Assembly (NCBI RefSeq): GCF_031181385.1
Contig: NZ_JAPSKV010000014.1
Location: 48,482-112,481, forward strand
Source of the DNA: Fredinandcohnia onubensis
GTDB taxonomy: Bacteria > Bacillota > Bacilli > Bacillales > Bacillaceae_L
Direction: 5' to 3'
Length of the DNA stretch: 64,000 bases
How positions within the stretch are numbered: position 1 is the first letter of the stretch; every line of letters starts with the position of its first letter. Shown here piece by piece: positions 34,647-44,869 of the stretch. Under the pieces are notes generated by a model that saw only the letters and a program-made list of their open reading frames with translations, had not been told where the DNA came from and did no database searches. A program made the position numbers and the translations under genes.

Positions 34647-36469
34647 TATTGCTTCTCTAATAATTTTTCCATTTCAGTTAGTGTTGCTTCAAATACTTTA
34701 CATGCTTCTTTAATCGGCTCTGCAGAATTCATGTCCACGCCTGCACTTTTAAGTACCTCGATAGGATAATTGGAGCTTCCCGCTTTTAGGAAATTGTTAA
34801 TATATCGTTCAACAGCAGGGTTGCCCTCTTCTAAAATTTGCTTACTTAAAGCAGTTGCAGCACTATAGCCTGTTGCATACTGGTATACGTAATAATTATA
34901 GTAGAAATGCGGTATTCGAGACCACTCTAGGCCGATTTCCTCATCTACTACAATATTTGTACCAAAATATTTCTTATTTAACTCATAATACATTTCAGTG
35001 AACAGATCTGGTGTTAATGCTACCCCTTCTTGGGCTTTCATATGAATCATATGTTCAAATTCTGCAAACATCGTCTGACGGAATACAGTTCCTCTAAAGC
35101 CTTCAAGCTGATGATTTAAAAGATATAATCTCTTTTGGTCATCATCGATCGTCTTTAATAAGTAATCCCCTAACAGTGCCTCATTACAAGTAGACGCAAC
35201 CTCTGCTACAAAGATCGAATAATTTCCATATGTGTATGGTTGATTGTTTCTTGTGTAGTAACTGTGTACAGAGTGACCAAATTCATGAGCTAGCGTAAAC
35301 AGATTATTCACATTGTCTTGCCAGTTCATGAGGATATATGGATTTGTACCATATGCACCAGATGAATACGCTCCGCTTCGTTTTCCTTTGTTTTCTTGAA
35401 CATCAACCCATCGATTATCGAAGCCTTCTTTTAGAACATTAATATAATCCTCACCTAGTGGAGCAAGCCCCTTAAGGATATAATCCTTTGCTTCCTTATA
35501 AGAAACTTCCATTTTCACGTCTTTCACTAGTGGAGTGTAGAGGTCATACATATGCAACTCATCTACACCTAACGCTTTTTTACGTAAGTCCACGTAACGA
35601 TGTAAAAGAGGCAGATTTTCATTAATAGTATTTACTAGATTATCATATACCGTTTCTGGGATATTATTGCTACTTAGAGCTGCCTCACGAGCAGATTTAT
35701 AATTACGAATACGGGCATTAAAATTATCCTTCTTTACAGTACCACTTAATGTGCTACCAAAGGTATTTTTAAACTTTCCGTACGTGTCATAAACCGCTTT
35801 AAAAGCTTCTTCTCTTACACGTGGGTCAGAGCTTTCAAGGAATCGAATATAACGACCATGTGTAATCTCTACCTCTTCACCGTTCTCATCTTTAATAGTC
35901 GGGAACGTTAAGTCAGCATTATTTAGCATTCCAAATGTGTTGCTTGAAGAGTCCATTACTTCATAAGCTTGTGCAAGCAGGGCTTCTTCTTTTGCGGATA
36001 AAACATGTGGTCGTTCACGATTAATATCGTTTAATGCATGCTCGTATACCTTCAACTCTTCTTTTTCAGCTAAAAAGGATTTAATTTTATCTTCATCGAC
36101 TGATAGAATTTCAGGGACGATAAATGCGAGCGCACTTCCTACCTGAGTATACAAATTAGTTGCACGATCATATAAACCTTGATAAAACGAATTAGATGTA
36201 TCTTGGTCATTACGCATATGTGCATATGTATAAAGTTTTCCTATTCGTAAGGAAATTGCATCTTGATATGTTAACGCTTCATATAGCTGATCCGCAGATT
36301 CACCGAGTTTTCCTTGGAATACCTCAATTCCAGGAATCATCTCTTTTATTTCTTGAAATTCTTTTTCCCAATCTACATCTGAAGCAAAAATATCTTCTAA
36401 TCTCCAAGTATCCTGCTCAGCAATCTCATTACGATTCGGGAGCTTCTTTACAGTTGATTGTTCAGCCAT
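34646..36469 (-). CDS. pepF: oligoendopeptidase F
   Basis: 607 residues, ATG after AGGAGGTTTATAAA. Zinc metallopeptidase of family M3: H-E-F-G-H at ~393 and a distal Glu in the E-V-A-S-T region. It cleaves oligopeptides of about 7-17 residues in the cytoplasm, so it fits with the three peptide importers nearby. Matches B. subtilis YjbG/PepF in place and size. Confidence 0.95.
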   Translation of the reverse strand: MAEQSTVKKLPNRNEIAEQDTWRLEDIFASDVDWEKEFQEIKEMIPGIEVFQGKLGESADQLYEALTYQDAISLRIGKLYTYAHMRNDQDTSNSFYQGLYDRATNLYTQVGSALAFIVPEILSVDEDKIKSFLAEKEELKVYEHALNDINRERPHVLSAKEEALLAQAYEVMDSSSNTFGMLNNADLTFPTIKDENGEEVEITHGRYIRFLESSDPRVREEAFKAVYDTYGKFKNTFGSTLSGTVKKDNFNARIRNYKSAREAALSSNNIPETVYDNLVNTINENLPLLHRYVDLRKKALGVDELHMYDLYTPLVKDVKMEVSYKEAKDYILKGLAPLGEDYINVLKEGFDNRWVDVQENKGKRSGAYSSGAYGTNPYILMNWQDNVNNLFTLAHEFGHSVHSYYTRNNQPYTYGNYSIFVAEVASTCNEALLGDYLLKTIDDDQKRLYLLNHQLEGFRGTVFRQTMFAEFEHMIHMKAQEGVALTPDLFTEMYYELNKKYFGTNIVVDEEIGLEWSRIPHFYYNYYVYQYATGYSAATALSKQILEEGNPAVERYINNFLKAGSSNYPIEVLKSAGVDMNSAEPIKEACKVFEATLTEMEKLLEKQ

Positions 36470-36533
36470 TTTATAAACCTCCTATTTCCTACTCTTTAAA
36501 ATGTATTCGATATCCTATGGACTATCTCCTTTT

Positions 36534-37796
36534 TTATAAGAAAAAGTTTAAGTTTTTTGAATTCAGTCCTCCACCAATATTAGGTTTTACCATTCCAACT
36601 TCTTCATTCTTCCCAACACTTTCCAACCTTTTTGAAAGGGCTGCATCCATATGATAAGCTTCCTCCAAATTAACTGGTATTTGAAATTCTCTTGTTTTTT
36701 GATACTTTGTCTGTGTAAGTTTTTTTAGTGTCCCAGCTTTCACAAGTAAATGCAGGTATTCCTCAACAGCAAGAGAATATTGAGTATGAAATATCAACGG
36801 CAGATGTCTGATTGTAATATGTTTTGAAGCAATTCGCTTAGATATCACCTCCATTACCTTTGAAAAAAAGAAAGTATCCCCTACTCGTAGTGGAAGCAAT
36901 AAATCTAATACCATCCACATTTGCCATATCATTGGTGGAGTATGGAACCAATAGGCTGAGCGGACTGGCAAACCTGCTTCAGCTGGTAAATGGGCTGGAG
37001 GTATTCGGTTTTGATAGAGGGTAGATAAAAATGATGCGATATGATTGGATGAGTATATAGAATAGCTTGCTCTCCATTTATGTTTTTTTCTTACCCACAA
37101 ACTTTGTAAGTTAAACATAGGTTGATTAGGTACGAGTAGCTTAGGAAAGGGCACATTTTCTTTATGGAATTGAATGGTACAGAAGGTTTCACTAGTTGTA
37201 AAAGGTTGAAGGTTGGATAGTTTTATAAATGTAGAGGTATCTGGGCAGTAATAAAGAATGCTAGGCTGGAATGGTTGATTAAAAGAGGTTGCAAAAAGCC
37301 ATTGAAATGGTGAAAGACGAACTGAGTAGGTGGTCTGTCGTTTAAACCATTTTGCACCTAAAATCCAAATAGGTACGATACCTTTTTTCTTATAAGAGTC
37401 TGATCTTTTTTTAAATAGGGGGTAATCAATTTGAGAGCATTGGTACTCGATTGCGTACCGTTTGTCTTCTGTCGTCACTATTAGGTCAGGGCGTTGTGAA
37501 ACTTCAGCTAAAAATGGCTCTAGCTGGACTTTATAGCCTTGTGCTTGAAACCAACGATAGAGCTGCCGTTTACCTTCGAGATGGTAATCAGACTCTGGCT
37601 CAGTTTTAACACTGCATTCTGCTCCTTTTAAATGTGCGAAATGATGAGTTTTCTTCATCCCTGCTTTTAGCTGAACCTTACTTTGACATGCAGGACAAAG
37701 AAAGCTTTCATTGCTACGAAGTTCAAGTAAATCAGAGCGCTTCCATTTTTCCGCTAACGAAATATATTCTCCATTTTCACGTAATGCAACAAACAC
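36534..37796 (-). CDS. coiA: competence protein CoiA
   Basis: 420 residues, GTG start 9 nt after AGGAG. A Cys pair (C-P-A-C ~34-37) and H-H-F-A-H (~51-55) form a zinc-like N-terminal module. A nuclease-like core follows with R-P-D-L-I-V (~105) and I-E-Y-Q-C-S (~120), then a helical C-terminal region. CoiA is required for transformation. Its size exceeds B. subtilis CoiA (~373). No ComK box was recognised upstream. Confidence 0.9.
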   Translation of the reverse strand: MFVALRENGEYISLAEKWKRSDLLELRSNESFLCPACQSKVQLKAGMKKTHHFAHLKGAECSVKTEPESDYHLEGKRQLYRWFQAQGYKVQLEPFLAEVSQRPDLIVTTEDKRYAIEYQCSQIDYPLFKKRSDSYKKKGIVPIWILGAKWFKRQTTYSVRLSPFQWLFATSFNQPFQPSILYYCPDTSTFIKLSNLQPFTTSETFCTIQFHKENVPFPKLLVPNQPMFNLQSLWVRKKHKWRASYSIYSSNHIASFLSTLYQNRIPPAHLPAEAGLPVRSAYWFHTPPMIWQMWMVLDLLLPLRVGDTFFFSKVMEVISKRIASKHITIRHLPLIFHTQYSLAVEEYLHLLVKAGTLKKLTQTKYQKTREFQIPVNLEEAYHMDAALSKRLESVGKNEEVGMVKPNIGGGLNSKNLNFFL

Positions 37797-37889
37797 TCAT
37801 GTCATCTCCTTATTCTAAATTTACTGCTCCTTAAAAATAGCATAGATACCCGTGCATGTACAATTATAAAATTTTGAATTTTTTTACAT

Positions 37890-37923
37890 AAAAAAGCCGA
37901 TTCCAAAAAAATGAAATCGACTT
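37890..37923 (-). terminator. terminator of mecA
   Basis: GTCGATTTC / GGAATCGGC (G-U pairs) on the minus strand, then six T. Confidence 0.65.
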
Positions 37924-37927
37924 TTAT

Positions 37928-38596
37928 TTATAGTGAGAAGTATTTAACCATCTCAGTTAATGCATTCTCATTAATTATCTTTTTACCGTACTCTTCAATT
38001 CTATGAATAGACAGCGATGACTCATTCCCATACTCTAAGACTATGCTGAGCATATTCTCCAGTTCATCCTCAGTGAAGAGCTCCTCGTTAAATTCAATAA
38101 ATAAGTAGTACTTATTTTCAAACGAGTACAAGGAATTGTTCAATCCATCTAGTTGGATCCGGTGTGCAAGAGAAATAACATCTTCAAAATCATTAAATCG
38201 AATTAGAAATTGGAAGTTTTCTTCCTCAAATTCCTCAATAAAATCATTTTCTTCATACTTAGAATGAAATTGCTGATCAAGTAAAGATTCAATCTTTTCA
38301 TCTACTGGAATCTTATCGTCACCAACTGGAAGTTCATATTTATTCCCATCTTTAGATAGCTGTGCGCGTGTTACAAGTACCTCTAACCCTTTTTCTAACG
38401 CCTGGACTTGGATCCATAGTGGACCATCAATCGTGAATTCTTCTTCTTGATGAATTTCATCCATCATTTCCCAGAAGAGCTCTTCGCTTCGTTCCCGGTT
38501 ATACCATATTTCTTCACGTTCAAATCCACGTTGCTCTATGTCATTATATGAAATATAGAATTTTACTGTATGTTCGTTGATTCTTTCGATTTCCAT
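37928..38596 (-). CDS. mecA: adaptor protein MecA
   Basis: 222 residues. Opens M-E-I-E-R-I-N-E-H-T-V-K-F, the typical start, with an acidic N domain and a C-terminal domain (~120-215) that binds ClpC. It targets ComK, ComS and other substrates to ClpCP and affects competence and sporulation. The gene follows spx on the same strand, as in B. subtilis. A TATAAT-like -10 at 38863-38868 (minus) may be its promoter. Confidence 0.94.
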   Translation of the reverse strand: MEIERINEHTVKFYISYNDIEQRGFEREEIWYNRERSEELFWEMMDEIHQEEEFTIDGPLWIQVQALEKGLEVLVTRAQLSKDGNKYELPVGDDKIPVDEKIESLLDQQFHSKYEENDFIEEFEEENFQFLIRFNDFEDVISLAHRIQLDGLNNSLYSFENKYYLFIEFNEELFTEDELENMLSIVLEYGNESSLSIHRIEEYGKKIINENALTEMVKYFSL

Positions 38597-38950
38597 TACA
38601 GAACCTCTCCCTTCTTGCTCAGATTTTGAAGGGACGTTATACCCCCGAGCCAGATGCTCTTTTATTCACTTTTCCCATAATGGTTGTAGAATAACCTATC
38701 TTAAAGAAAAAAGTCTATATCTTGTACTTTATTTTATGTTAATAGATATGAGAATGGAAATAAAAAAGAGTAATTTGTTAAAAACAGTGATTTTGCCCGT
38801 TTTCATCCAAATTTATCATGAATGCGGTTAAGTTTTTTCGGGAAGTTACTGTTTTACGTACCATTATAATACGAAACACAAAAGAAAACGAGAAATATGT
38901 CCTAATAAATAAAAAAACTTCTACAGATGAACAGTAGAAGTTTCTTGTTG
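38597..38950. other. intergenic region spx / mecA
   Basis: 354 bp without a supported gene. It holds the spx terminator near 38917, a TATAAT-like minus-strand -10 at 38863-38868 and the mecA leader. A short plus-strand frame here lacks a ribosome site. Confidence 0.5.
38917..38942 (-). terminator. terminator of spx
   Basis: AACTTCTAC / GTAGAAGTT stem, followed by a run of T on the minus strand. Confidence 0.8.
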
Positions 38951-39346
38951 TTAGTTTACTAAGCGTTGTGCTTCTTTTAATTGGAAGGTACGAACTTTTC
39001 TTGGTAAAAATCTACGAATTTCGTCCTCATTGTATCCAACCTGTAGTCTCTTCTCATCGATGATAATTGGTCGACGAAGAAGACCAGGGTTTTCTTGAAT
39101 TAATTTGTATAAATCTTGAAGAGGCATGGTCTCCAGATTTACATTTAATTTTTGGAATACTTTAGAACGAGTTGAGATGATCTCATCTGTTCCATCTTCC
39201 GTCATACGTAAAATTTCTTTAATCTCTTCGATTGAAAGAGAATCAGAAATAATGTTTCTTTCTTGATATGGAATTTGATTTTCCTCTAACCATGACTTCG
39301 CTTTACGGCATGAAGTACAGCTTGGAGAAGTATAAAGAGTAACCAT
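38951..39346 (-). CDS. spx: transcriptional regulator Spx
   Basis: 131 residues, ATG after AAGGGAGTGATAAGTTA. ArsC-like fold with the redox pair C-T-S-C (Cys10, Cys13) and a C-terminal end of the class degraded by ClpXP. It binds the RNA-polymerase alpha subunit and controls the thiol-stress response. SpxH and MecA are encoded nearby. Matches SpxA length. Confidence 0.96.
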   Translation of the reverse strand: MVTLYTSPSCTSCRKAKSWLEENQIPYQERNIISDSLSIEEIKEILRMTEDGTDEIISTRSKVFQKLNVNLETMPLQDLYKLIQENPGLLRRPIIIDEKRLQVGYNEDEIRRFLPRKVRTFQLKEAQRLVN

Positions 39347-39542
39347 TAACTTATCACTCCCTTAAAAAGTAGATTATTACTTAACAATCAGCATGATTGG
39401 TCATGGAAGTTTATGCTAAATTAAAATTAATTTAATTAAGTAATTTCTTTAATTATTATACCTTAAATTTTCTGAGAAAGATAGACAATTTTGAAGAAAA
39501 CTTTAGATTGATTAATATGTTGATTCTCGGCGGTTGTATAAG

Positions 39543-39576
39543 AAAAGCAATAGGAAATACAACTCCTATTGCTTTT
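39543..39576 (-). terminator. terminator of yjbC
   Basis: AAGCAATAGGA / TCCTATTGCTT stem, then TTTTCTT on the minus strand. It would separate yjbC from spx or attenuate read-through. Confidence 0.7.
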
Positions 39577-39580
39577 AAAT

Positions 39581-40156
39581 TTACACATCTCGCAGGATAT
39601 CACGATTATCATTCTTATTGTTAAATGATAATACTTCATTGACATCTTGGTAGGAATCCCCGTAAAATTCTTTATCTTTGTACTTGTGAATCTCATCGTA
39701 TGTTTCCCTCATCGCTTTGTAAATAAGTTCTTCCGACTCGTTTGTTGGAGACCAGTATAGAATTTCCATTTGATTAAGCTCATTTGTTGCTAATGATTTA
39801 CGTTCATAACCGATAGAAGTTGCGTGTTCAAAACCTTCTCTCTTATAGAACTTTAACCTTTTTTCAGTATCCGAGTCTTCATAATTGATGGGTTCGACCT
39901 CAAGAATAATGGGTTTTCCTTTTTTCTTTAATTTTTCAAGAAGTTTATGGCCAAGCCCTTGTCCACGGGATTCTTTTGAAACGAAGAGATAGTCGATAAA
40001 AATAAAATGGTCAAGTTCAACATACATGAGGACATGATAGGGTCCTTCATCTTTATGATAAATATCCCCTTTTTCTTTCAAGAGTGTTTCCATATGCTCT
40101 TTTGATTTCATTTCTTCAATGGGAAAATACTGATTTAGTTTCTCATACCAGTTCAT
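39581..40156 (-). CDS. yjbC: GNAT-family acetyltransferase YjbC
   Basis: 191 residues from ATG 40156 (AAGGAGCAGATGT before it). The acetyl-CoA loop R-G-Q-G-L-G-H-K-L-L (~78-87) defines the GNAT fold. Substrate unknown. In B. subtilis yjbC and spx form an operon; here a terminator and a 235-nt gap lie between them. Confidence 0.88.
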   Translation of the reverse strand: MNWYEKLNQYFPIEEMKSKEHMETLLKEKGDIYHKDEGPYHVLMYVELDHFIFIDYLFVSKESRGQGLGHKLLEKLKKKGKPIILEVEPINYEDSDTEKRLKFYKREGFEHATSIGYERKSLATNELNQMEILYWSPTNESEELIYKAMRETYDEIHKYKDKEFYGDSYQDVNEVLSFNNKNDNRDILRDV

Positions 40157-40303
40157 ACATCTGCTCCTTGTACTTTGATAGGACATCCTTAGTGTATGCA
40201 ATGTTTTAGTTTTGTTTCTAAATTTAGATATTCCCTCTTTCTTAAAAACTAAACTTGGAATAGAATAGAAGTAAAGAAGACGTTTTCATTAAGGGGGATA
40301 TTC

Positions 40304-40489
40304 ATGGCAAGCTACATAATGGATTTAGGTCTAATTGCTATTTTAGTCATTGGTATTACTGCTTTGATGGGTGTTATCGCAAATGGTGTTGGGGAAAAGG
40401 TTTTTGGAGGTAAATCCGGTTCAGATATTGTAACCCGTGATTTAAATGTAAAAGCTGGTTGGAAAAACGTTGGTGGACGGAAAAAATAA
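40304..40489 (+). CDS. small single-span membrane protein
   Basis: 61 residues, ATG after AAGGGGGATATTC. One N-terminal transmembrane segment (~4-28), then Gly-rich (G-V-G-E-K-V-F-G-G-K-S-G) and a basic tail (K-N-V-G-G-R-K-K). No family recognised. Single-gene transcript ended by a bidirectional terminator. Confidence 0.7.
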   Translation: MASYIMDLGLIAILVIGITALMGVIANGVGEKVFGGKSGSDIVTRDLNVKAGWKNVGGRKK

Positions 40490-40497
40490 ATAAGGTT

Positions 40498-40530
40498 AGC
40501 TGGCACAGTCAGTCGTGCCAGCTTTTTTTA
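40498..40530. terminator. bidirectional terminator
   Basis: AGCTGGCAC / GTGCCAGCT stem, then seven T. Shared with the convergent DUF4015 gene. Confidence 0.85.
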
Positions 40531-41733
40531 TGGTGTATAATCTACACCTTTTGTGTAGCTATTCCCAGCGTTCCATAGTAGAAATTCATGAATGCCTTGA
40601 TCTTGCAATCCTTTTATTTGGGCTTCAATTTCATCTTTTCCATAAACCGTATAATTGCCTTTTCCAAGCCAGCTTGCTGTGAAGTCTTGGAGCCAAGGTC
40701 TTGAAACAGGTCTATTTTCAATTTGGTTTAGCTTATGATTTTCAACCTTTGCATATTCAGATACCAATCGATACGGCTCTAAGTCTGGACGTGGAATTCC
40801 AAAATAAGACGTCCAATGACTTGGGTAAATCATAGATGAAATGACATCAACATGCTCTGATATCTTCGAAAAATTTTGACCAATACCTGGTGCTTCAGGT
40901 AATGTTGCGGTATATCCGAAAATATCAACTGAAACCTTCACGTTATAAGGCTCTAATTTTTCTTTTGCATATGCCACAAAATCCGTCACAGCGGCGACTC
41001 TTTTTTGGACGTTGTCAAGATCCACTGTTTCATACTCACCCATACTATAGGTTAATGAACTGTCCCGTCTTTCAAACCCTTCTGGGAAGCGAACATAATC
41101 AAATTGAATCTCTTGAAATCCAAGCTTTGCTGCTTCAATCGCAATTCCTACATTATGGTCCCAAACTTCTTTTAAAAATGGATTAACAAAAGCTTCTCCA
41201 CGTCCGTTCTTCCATACTTTTTCCCCGTCTTTAAATGATAATTCTGGGCGTTGTTGCGCTAATACAGAGTCCTTAAATACAACAACCCGCGCAATTGGAT
41301 AAATCTGCTTTTCTTCAAGTTTTTTAAGCATGGCTGTTGGGTCTTTAATATAATCCTTACTAATTTTCTGATGATTTGAGCCTTTTGGTGGTACGTAGGT
41401 TAGATATCCAAAGTCGTCCTTTACATCAATAACCATTGCATTAAGGTCCGTACTATCGATTAACTGGACAAGTTGTGAAAAACGGTCACCACCCGCTGAA
41501 TGGGCAGTTACGTATATCCCTCTTATGGCATCAGGATATTCAAATTGAAAGCCAGAATTAAATTCAAAACGCGAAACCATCTCAGGTAATTCCTTTTTAG
41601 GCATAACCAATTTACTCGTTGGATGTGACTCCATAGCAAAATTTTTATTTTCTGCAGAGCTTACTTGAGTAACAAAGAAAGTACCGAATACAACTATAGT
41701 CATTACCCCAAGTAAAGATATAATCTTTTTCAT
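40528..41733 (-). CDS. DUF4015 putative glycoside hydrolase, secreted
   Basis: 401 residues from ATG 41733 (GGAAGGAGGATGTT before it). An N-terminal signal peptide (~1-29; hydrophobic L-L-G-V-M-T-I-V-V-F-G) is followed by a TIM-barrel domain with R-G-I-Y-V-T (~65), V-I-D-V-K-D-D-F-G (~100), F-D-Y-V-R-F-P (~205) and I-S-S-M-I-Y-P-S-H-W (~280). The acidic residues are candidate catalytic ones. Substrate unknown; probably a cell-wall or extracellular glycan. Confidence 0.85.
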   Translation of the reverse strand: MKKIISLLGVMTIVVFGTFFVTQVSSAENKNFAMESHPTSKLVMPKKELPEMVSRFEFNSGFQFEYPDAIRGIYVTAHSAGGDRFSQLVQLIDSTDLNAMVIDVKDDFGYLTYVPPKGSNHQKISKDYIKDPTAMLKKLEEKQIYPIARVVVFKDSVLAQQRPELSFKDGEKVWKNGRGEAFVNPFLKEVWDHNVGIAIEAAKLGFQEIQFDYVRFPEGFERRDSSLTYSMGEYETVDLDNVQKRVAAVTDFVAYAKEKLEPYNVKVSVDIFGYTATLPEAPGIGQNFSKISEHVDVISSMIYPSHWTSYFGIPRPDLEPYRLVSEYAKVENHKLNQIENRPVSRPWLQDFTASWLGKGNYTVYGKDEIEAQIKGLQDQGIHEFLLWNAGNSYTKGVDYTP

Positions 41734-41916
41734 AACATCCTCCTTCCTTCCCAATCTCTATAGTCATTTTATATGAATTTTACAGAAAATAATACAAATT
41801 TAGACAAAATTCTTAATAAACAAGGTATTTATTCAATTGTATGAGCAGTTTTGTCTATATATTTTAGTCTTCTTATAAACCTTACTGATATTAGTGGTAA
41901 ATCTGCTCAATCAAAA

Positions 41917-41943
41917 AAATGGCCCTCTAATTAGGCCATTTAA
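41917..41943 (-). terminator. terminator of the opp operon
   Basis: AAATGGCC / GGCCATTT stem, then a run of T on the minus strand, right after the oppF stop. Confidence 0.8.
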
Positions 41944-42890
41944 CTGTATTGCGATTTATATTCTAGATATTCTTTTTCCGAGCAAGCGACGAGATGTCCG
42001 GGTCGAATCTCACGTAGTTTGACTTCTTCATTATCTGAGTATCCATGTTCTTTTGGGTCATATATGATTCTTTTTCGGTTGCGTTCATAATTCGGGTCTG
42101 GCAAAGGAATTGCAGATAACAAAGATTTTGTGTAGGGATGAATTGGGTTTGCATATAGATCGTTGGCATCGGCAAGTTCCACAATCCTTCCGTAATACAT
42201 AACACCAATTCTGTCACTAATATATTTTACCATCGACAAATCATGTGCAATAAATAAGTAAGTCAAGCCTATATCTTCTTGAAGCTTTTTCATTAAGTTT
42301 ACAACTTGAGCTTGAATGGAAACATCTAATGCAGAAATAGGTTCATCAGCAATAATAAAATCTGGTTTTACTGCAAGGGCACGCGCAATACCAATCCGTT
42401 GACGTTGTCCTCCAGAGAATTCATGTGGATATCGATTCGCATGCTCACGGTTTAGCCCTACTGTTTCAAGTAATGAATAAACCTGTTCCATACGTTCAGC
42501 ATTATTCTTTGCCAGTCCATGAATATCGATTCCTTCTGCGATTATATCCGCTACGGTCATTCTTGGATTTAGTGAAGCATATGGATCTTGAAAAATCATT
42601 TGCATTTTCCGGTTAAACTTTTTCAATTCCTTACGCGATTTTCTTCCATGAACATTCTCTCCATTGAAAAGAACCTCTCCACCCGTGGCATTGTATAATC
42701 GTATAATCGTCCTTCCAGTGGTAGATTTACCACAACCAGACTCTCCAACCAGGCCAAGTGTTTCGCCTTTGTAAATATCAAAAGTAATCCCATCGACAGC
42801 TTTGACCATATTTGGTTTACCAACATTAAAATATTGCTTTAAATTTTTAATTTCTACCAATTTTTGTTTTTCAGCCATTTCATTCATCAT
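41940..42890 (-). CDS. oppF: oligopeptide ABC transporter ATPase OppF
   Basis: 316 residues. Walker [11 protein letters not shown] (~54), signature S-G-G-Q-R-Q-R, Walker B F-I-I-A-D-E-P. ATP hydrolysis powers oligopeptide uptake with OppD. The start overlaps the oppD stop (ATGA); further in-frame ATG codons follow. The end of the protein carries only one Cys, lacking the Cys cluster of the app-type ATPases. Confidence 0.94.
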   Translation of the reverse strand: MMNEMAEKQKLVEIKNLKQYFNVGKPNMVKAVDGITFDIYKGETLGLVGESGCGKSTTGRTIIRLYNATGGEVLFNGENVHGRKSRKELKKFNRKMQMIFQDPYASLNPRMTVADIIAEGIDIHGLAKNNAERMEQVYSLLETVGLNREHANRYPHEFSGGQRQRIGIARALAVKPDFIIADEPISALDVSIQAQVVNLMKKLQEDIGLTYLFIAHDLSMVKYISDRIGVMYYGRIVELADANDLYANPIHPYTKSLLSAIPLPDPNYERNRKRIIYDPKEHGYSDNEEVKLREIRPGHLVACSEKEYLEYKSQYS

Positions 42891-43936
42891 CCTTTCCTAA
42901 GATTATCGGATGAGAAATCTTTCATACGACGCTTTACTGCTTCAGGTGGTTCCACTTTAGGAGCATCAGGGTGTAGAAGCCAAGTCGCTGCATAATGTGT
43001 CTCAGAAACTTTAAACATGGGTGGTTCCTTTTCAAAGTCAATTTTCATTGCATATCGATTTCTTGGCGCAAATGCATCCCCTTTTGGAGGATTTGTAAGA
43101 TCAGGTGGTGAACCTGGAATTGCCATAAGCTCTGTTTTTTCATCACTATCTAAACTTGGCATTGATGATAATAATCCCCAAGTATAAGGATGCTTAGGAT
43201 TATAGAAAATTTCATCCACTGTACCAGTCTCTACGATTTTCCCAGCATACATTACTGCTACTCGATCTGCAACATTGGCAACCACACCTAAATCATGAGT
43301 GATAAAAATAATGGATGTTTCCATTTTTTTTTGGAGGTCCTTCATTAATTCTAAAATTTGCGCTTGTATCGTAACATCCAATGCTGTGGTCGGTTCGTCT
43401 GCAATCAATAATTTAGGGTTTGAGGCTAAGGCAATAGCAATCATCGCACGTTGTCTCATCCCCCCACTAAATTCATGTGGATATTGATTAACTCTCTTCT
43501 CTGGGCTAGGGATTCCAACAAGGCGAAGAAGCTCAATTGCACGGTCCTTTGCATTTCCCTTTGACATATTTTGATGCTTAATTAAAACCTCCATAATCTG
43601 CATTCCAACCTTCATCGTTGGATTAAGGGAGGTCATAGGGTCCTGAAAGATCATTCCGATATCCTTCCCACGGATCTTCTCCATATCCTTATTGGTTTTT
43701 GGAACAAGGTCTTCACCATCGAAAAGAATTTGACCATTACTAATTTTTCCAGGTGGCATTGGAATAAGCTTCATGATTGTTTGTGAGGTTACACTTTTCC
43801 CTGACCCTGATTCGCCAACAATCGCAAGTGTTTCACCTTTATACAAATCAAAATTCACACCGCGAACTGCTTTGACTTCACCAGCATAGGTTTGAAAAGA
43901 GACTTCAAGGTCTTTAACTTCCAATAACTTTTCCAT
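42887..43936 (-). CDS. oppD: oligopeptide ABC transporter ATPase OppD
   Basis: 349 residues, ATG after AAGGGAGTGAGTAA. Walker A G-E-S-G-S-G-K-S, signature S-G-G-M-R-Q-R, Walker [14 protein letters not shown]. The usual C-terminal Cys motif is replaced by N-P-P-K-G-D-A-F-A-P-R-N-R-Y-A-M, so a [4Fe-4S]-type site is absent. Order A-B-C-D-F identifies the opp (spo0K) locus, which in B. subtilis imports signalling peptides for sporulation and competence. Confidence 0.94.
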   Translation of the reverse strand: MEKLLEVKDLEVSFQTYAGEVKAVRGVNFDLYKGETLAIVGESGSGKSVTSQTIMKLIPMPPGKISNGQILFDGEDLVPKTNKDMEKIRGKDIGMIFQDPMTSLNPTMKVGMQIMEVLIKHQNMSKGNAKDRAIELLRLVGIPSPEKRVNQYPHEFSGGMRQRAMIAIALASNPKLLIADEPTTALDVTIQAQILELMKDLQKKMETSIIFITHDLGVVANVADRVAVMYAGKIVETGTVDEIFYNPKHPYTWGLLSSMPSLDSDEKTELMAIPGSPPDLTNPPKGDAFAPRNRYAMKIDFEKEPPMFKVSETHYAATWLLHPDAPKVEPPEAVKRRMKDFSSDNLRKG

Positions 43937-43948
43937 TTACTCACTCCC

Positions 43949-44866
43949 TTACTTGCGCAGCCTTGGGTCTAATGCGTCACGCATTCCATCTCCAATTACG
44001 TTAAAAGCAAAAATTGTGATACAGATTAAGGTAGCAGGGAAAAACAAGCGCCATGGATAATATTCAAATGCAGGTAGTCCCTCAGAGGCCATCGTTCCCC
44101 AGCTGGCAAGTGGAACTTGAACACCTAAACCAAGATAACTTAGAAAAGATTCAGTGAAAATGGCATTTGGGATTGTTAACGTCATTGTCACCAAAATGGG
44201 GCCCATTGAATTAGGTATCAAATGTTTGAACATAATTCTTTTAACATCAGCTCCAAGGGTTTGTGCGGCAAGAACATATTCCTGATATTTTAATTGTAGA
44301 ACTTGTCCTCTTACAATTCTGGCCATATTGATCCATCCAGTAATCGTCATTGCTAGAATCATTGTCCCTAACCCTTGTTCGAGAATAACCATAAGTAAAA
44401 TGACCAAAAGCAAATATGGGACGCCGTATAAAATGTCCGCGACTCTCATCATGAATTCGTCAACTCTACCGCCCATATAACCTGATATGCCACCCCATAA
44501 TACACCAATCACAAGGTCAATAATTGCAGCTGCTAGTCCTATAAATAAAGAGATTCTTGCACCTTCCCACGTCCTTGTGAAAACATCTCTACCCAATTCA
44601 TCTGTTCCAAACCAATGCACATTAGATGGTGCTTCATTCGCATGGGCAAGGTCTGTTGTTCGATAATCAAATTCAGTCATCATTGGCCCAAAAATCGCCA
44701 TGAATAATAGTAAGACTAAAAGAACAATACCTACTATTGCCAATTTATTTTTTTTGAATCTAGAGGTGACATCCTTCCAAAACGATAAACTAGGTTTTGA
44801 AATTTTTTCAGCCTCATTCTCGTTAATTGTTGCTGGTGCAAACATTTCCTTTGGAATATTCTGCAT
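43949..44866 (-). CDS. oppC: oligopeptide permease OppC
   Basis: 305 residues with an N-terminal cytoplasmic tail, six helices and a C-terminal coupling-helix motif around E-Y-V-L-A-A-Q-T-L-G-A. Contains H-W-F-G-T-D-E-L-G-R-D-V-F-T-R, typical of OppC. ATG after AAAGGAGAGTAACTT. Partner of OppB in the membrane. Confidence 0.94.
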   Translation of the reverse strand: MQNIPKEMFAPATINENEAEKISKPSLSFWKDVTSRFKKNKLAIVGIVLLVLLLFMAIFGPMMTEFDYRTTDLAHANEAPSNVHWFGTDELGRDVFTRTWEGARISLFIGLAAAIIDLVIGVLWGGISGYMGGRVDEFMMRVADILYGVPYLLLVILLMVILEQGLGTMILAMTITGWINMARIVRGQVLQLKYQEYVLAAQTLGADVKRIMFKHLIPNSMGPILVTMTLTIPNAIFTESFLSYLGLGVQVPLASWGTMASEGLPAFEYYPWRLFFPATLICITIFAFNVIGDGMRDALDPRLRK

Positions 44867-44869
44867 AAG

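Noticed and set aside
37797..37927. ComK box upstream of coiA
   Set aside because: AT-rich sequence but no clear paired AAAA-N5-TTTT boxes at the right spacing.
38577..38831. 84-codon plus-strand frame between mecA and spx
   Set aside because: No ribosome site and composition unlike a protein; spans the mecA leader.
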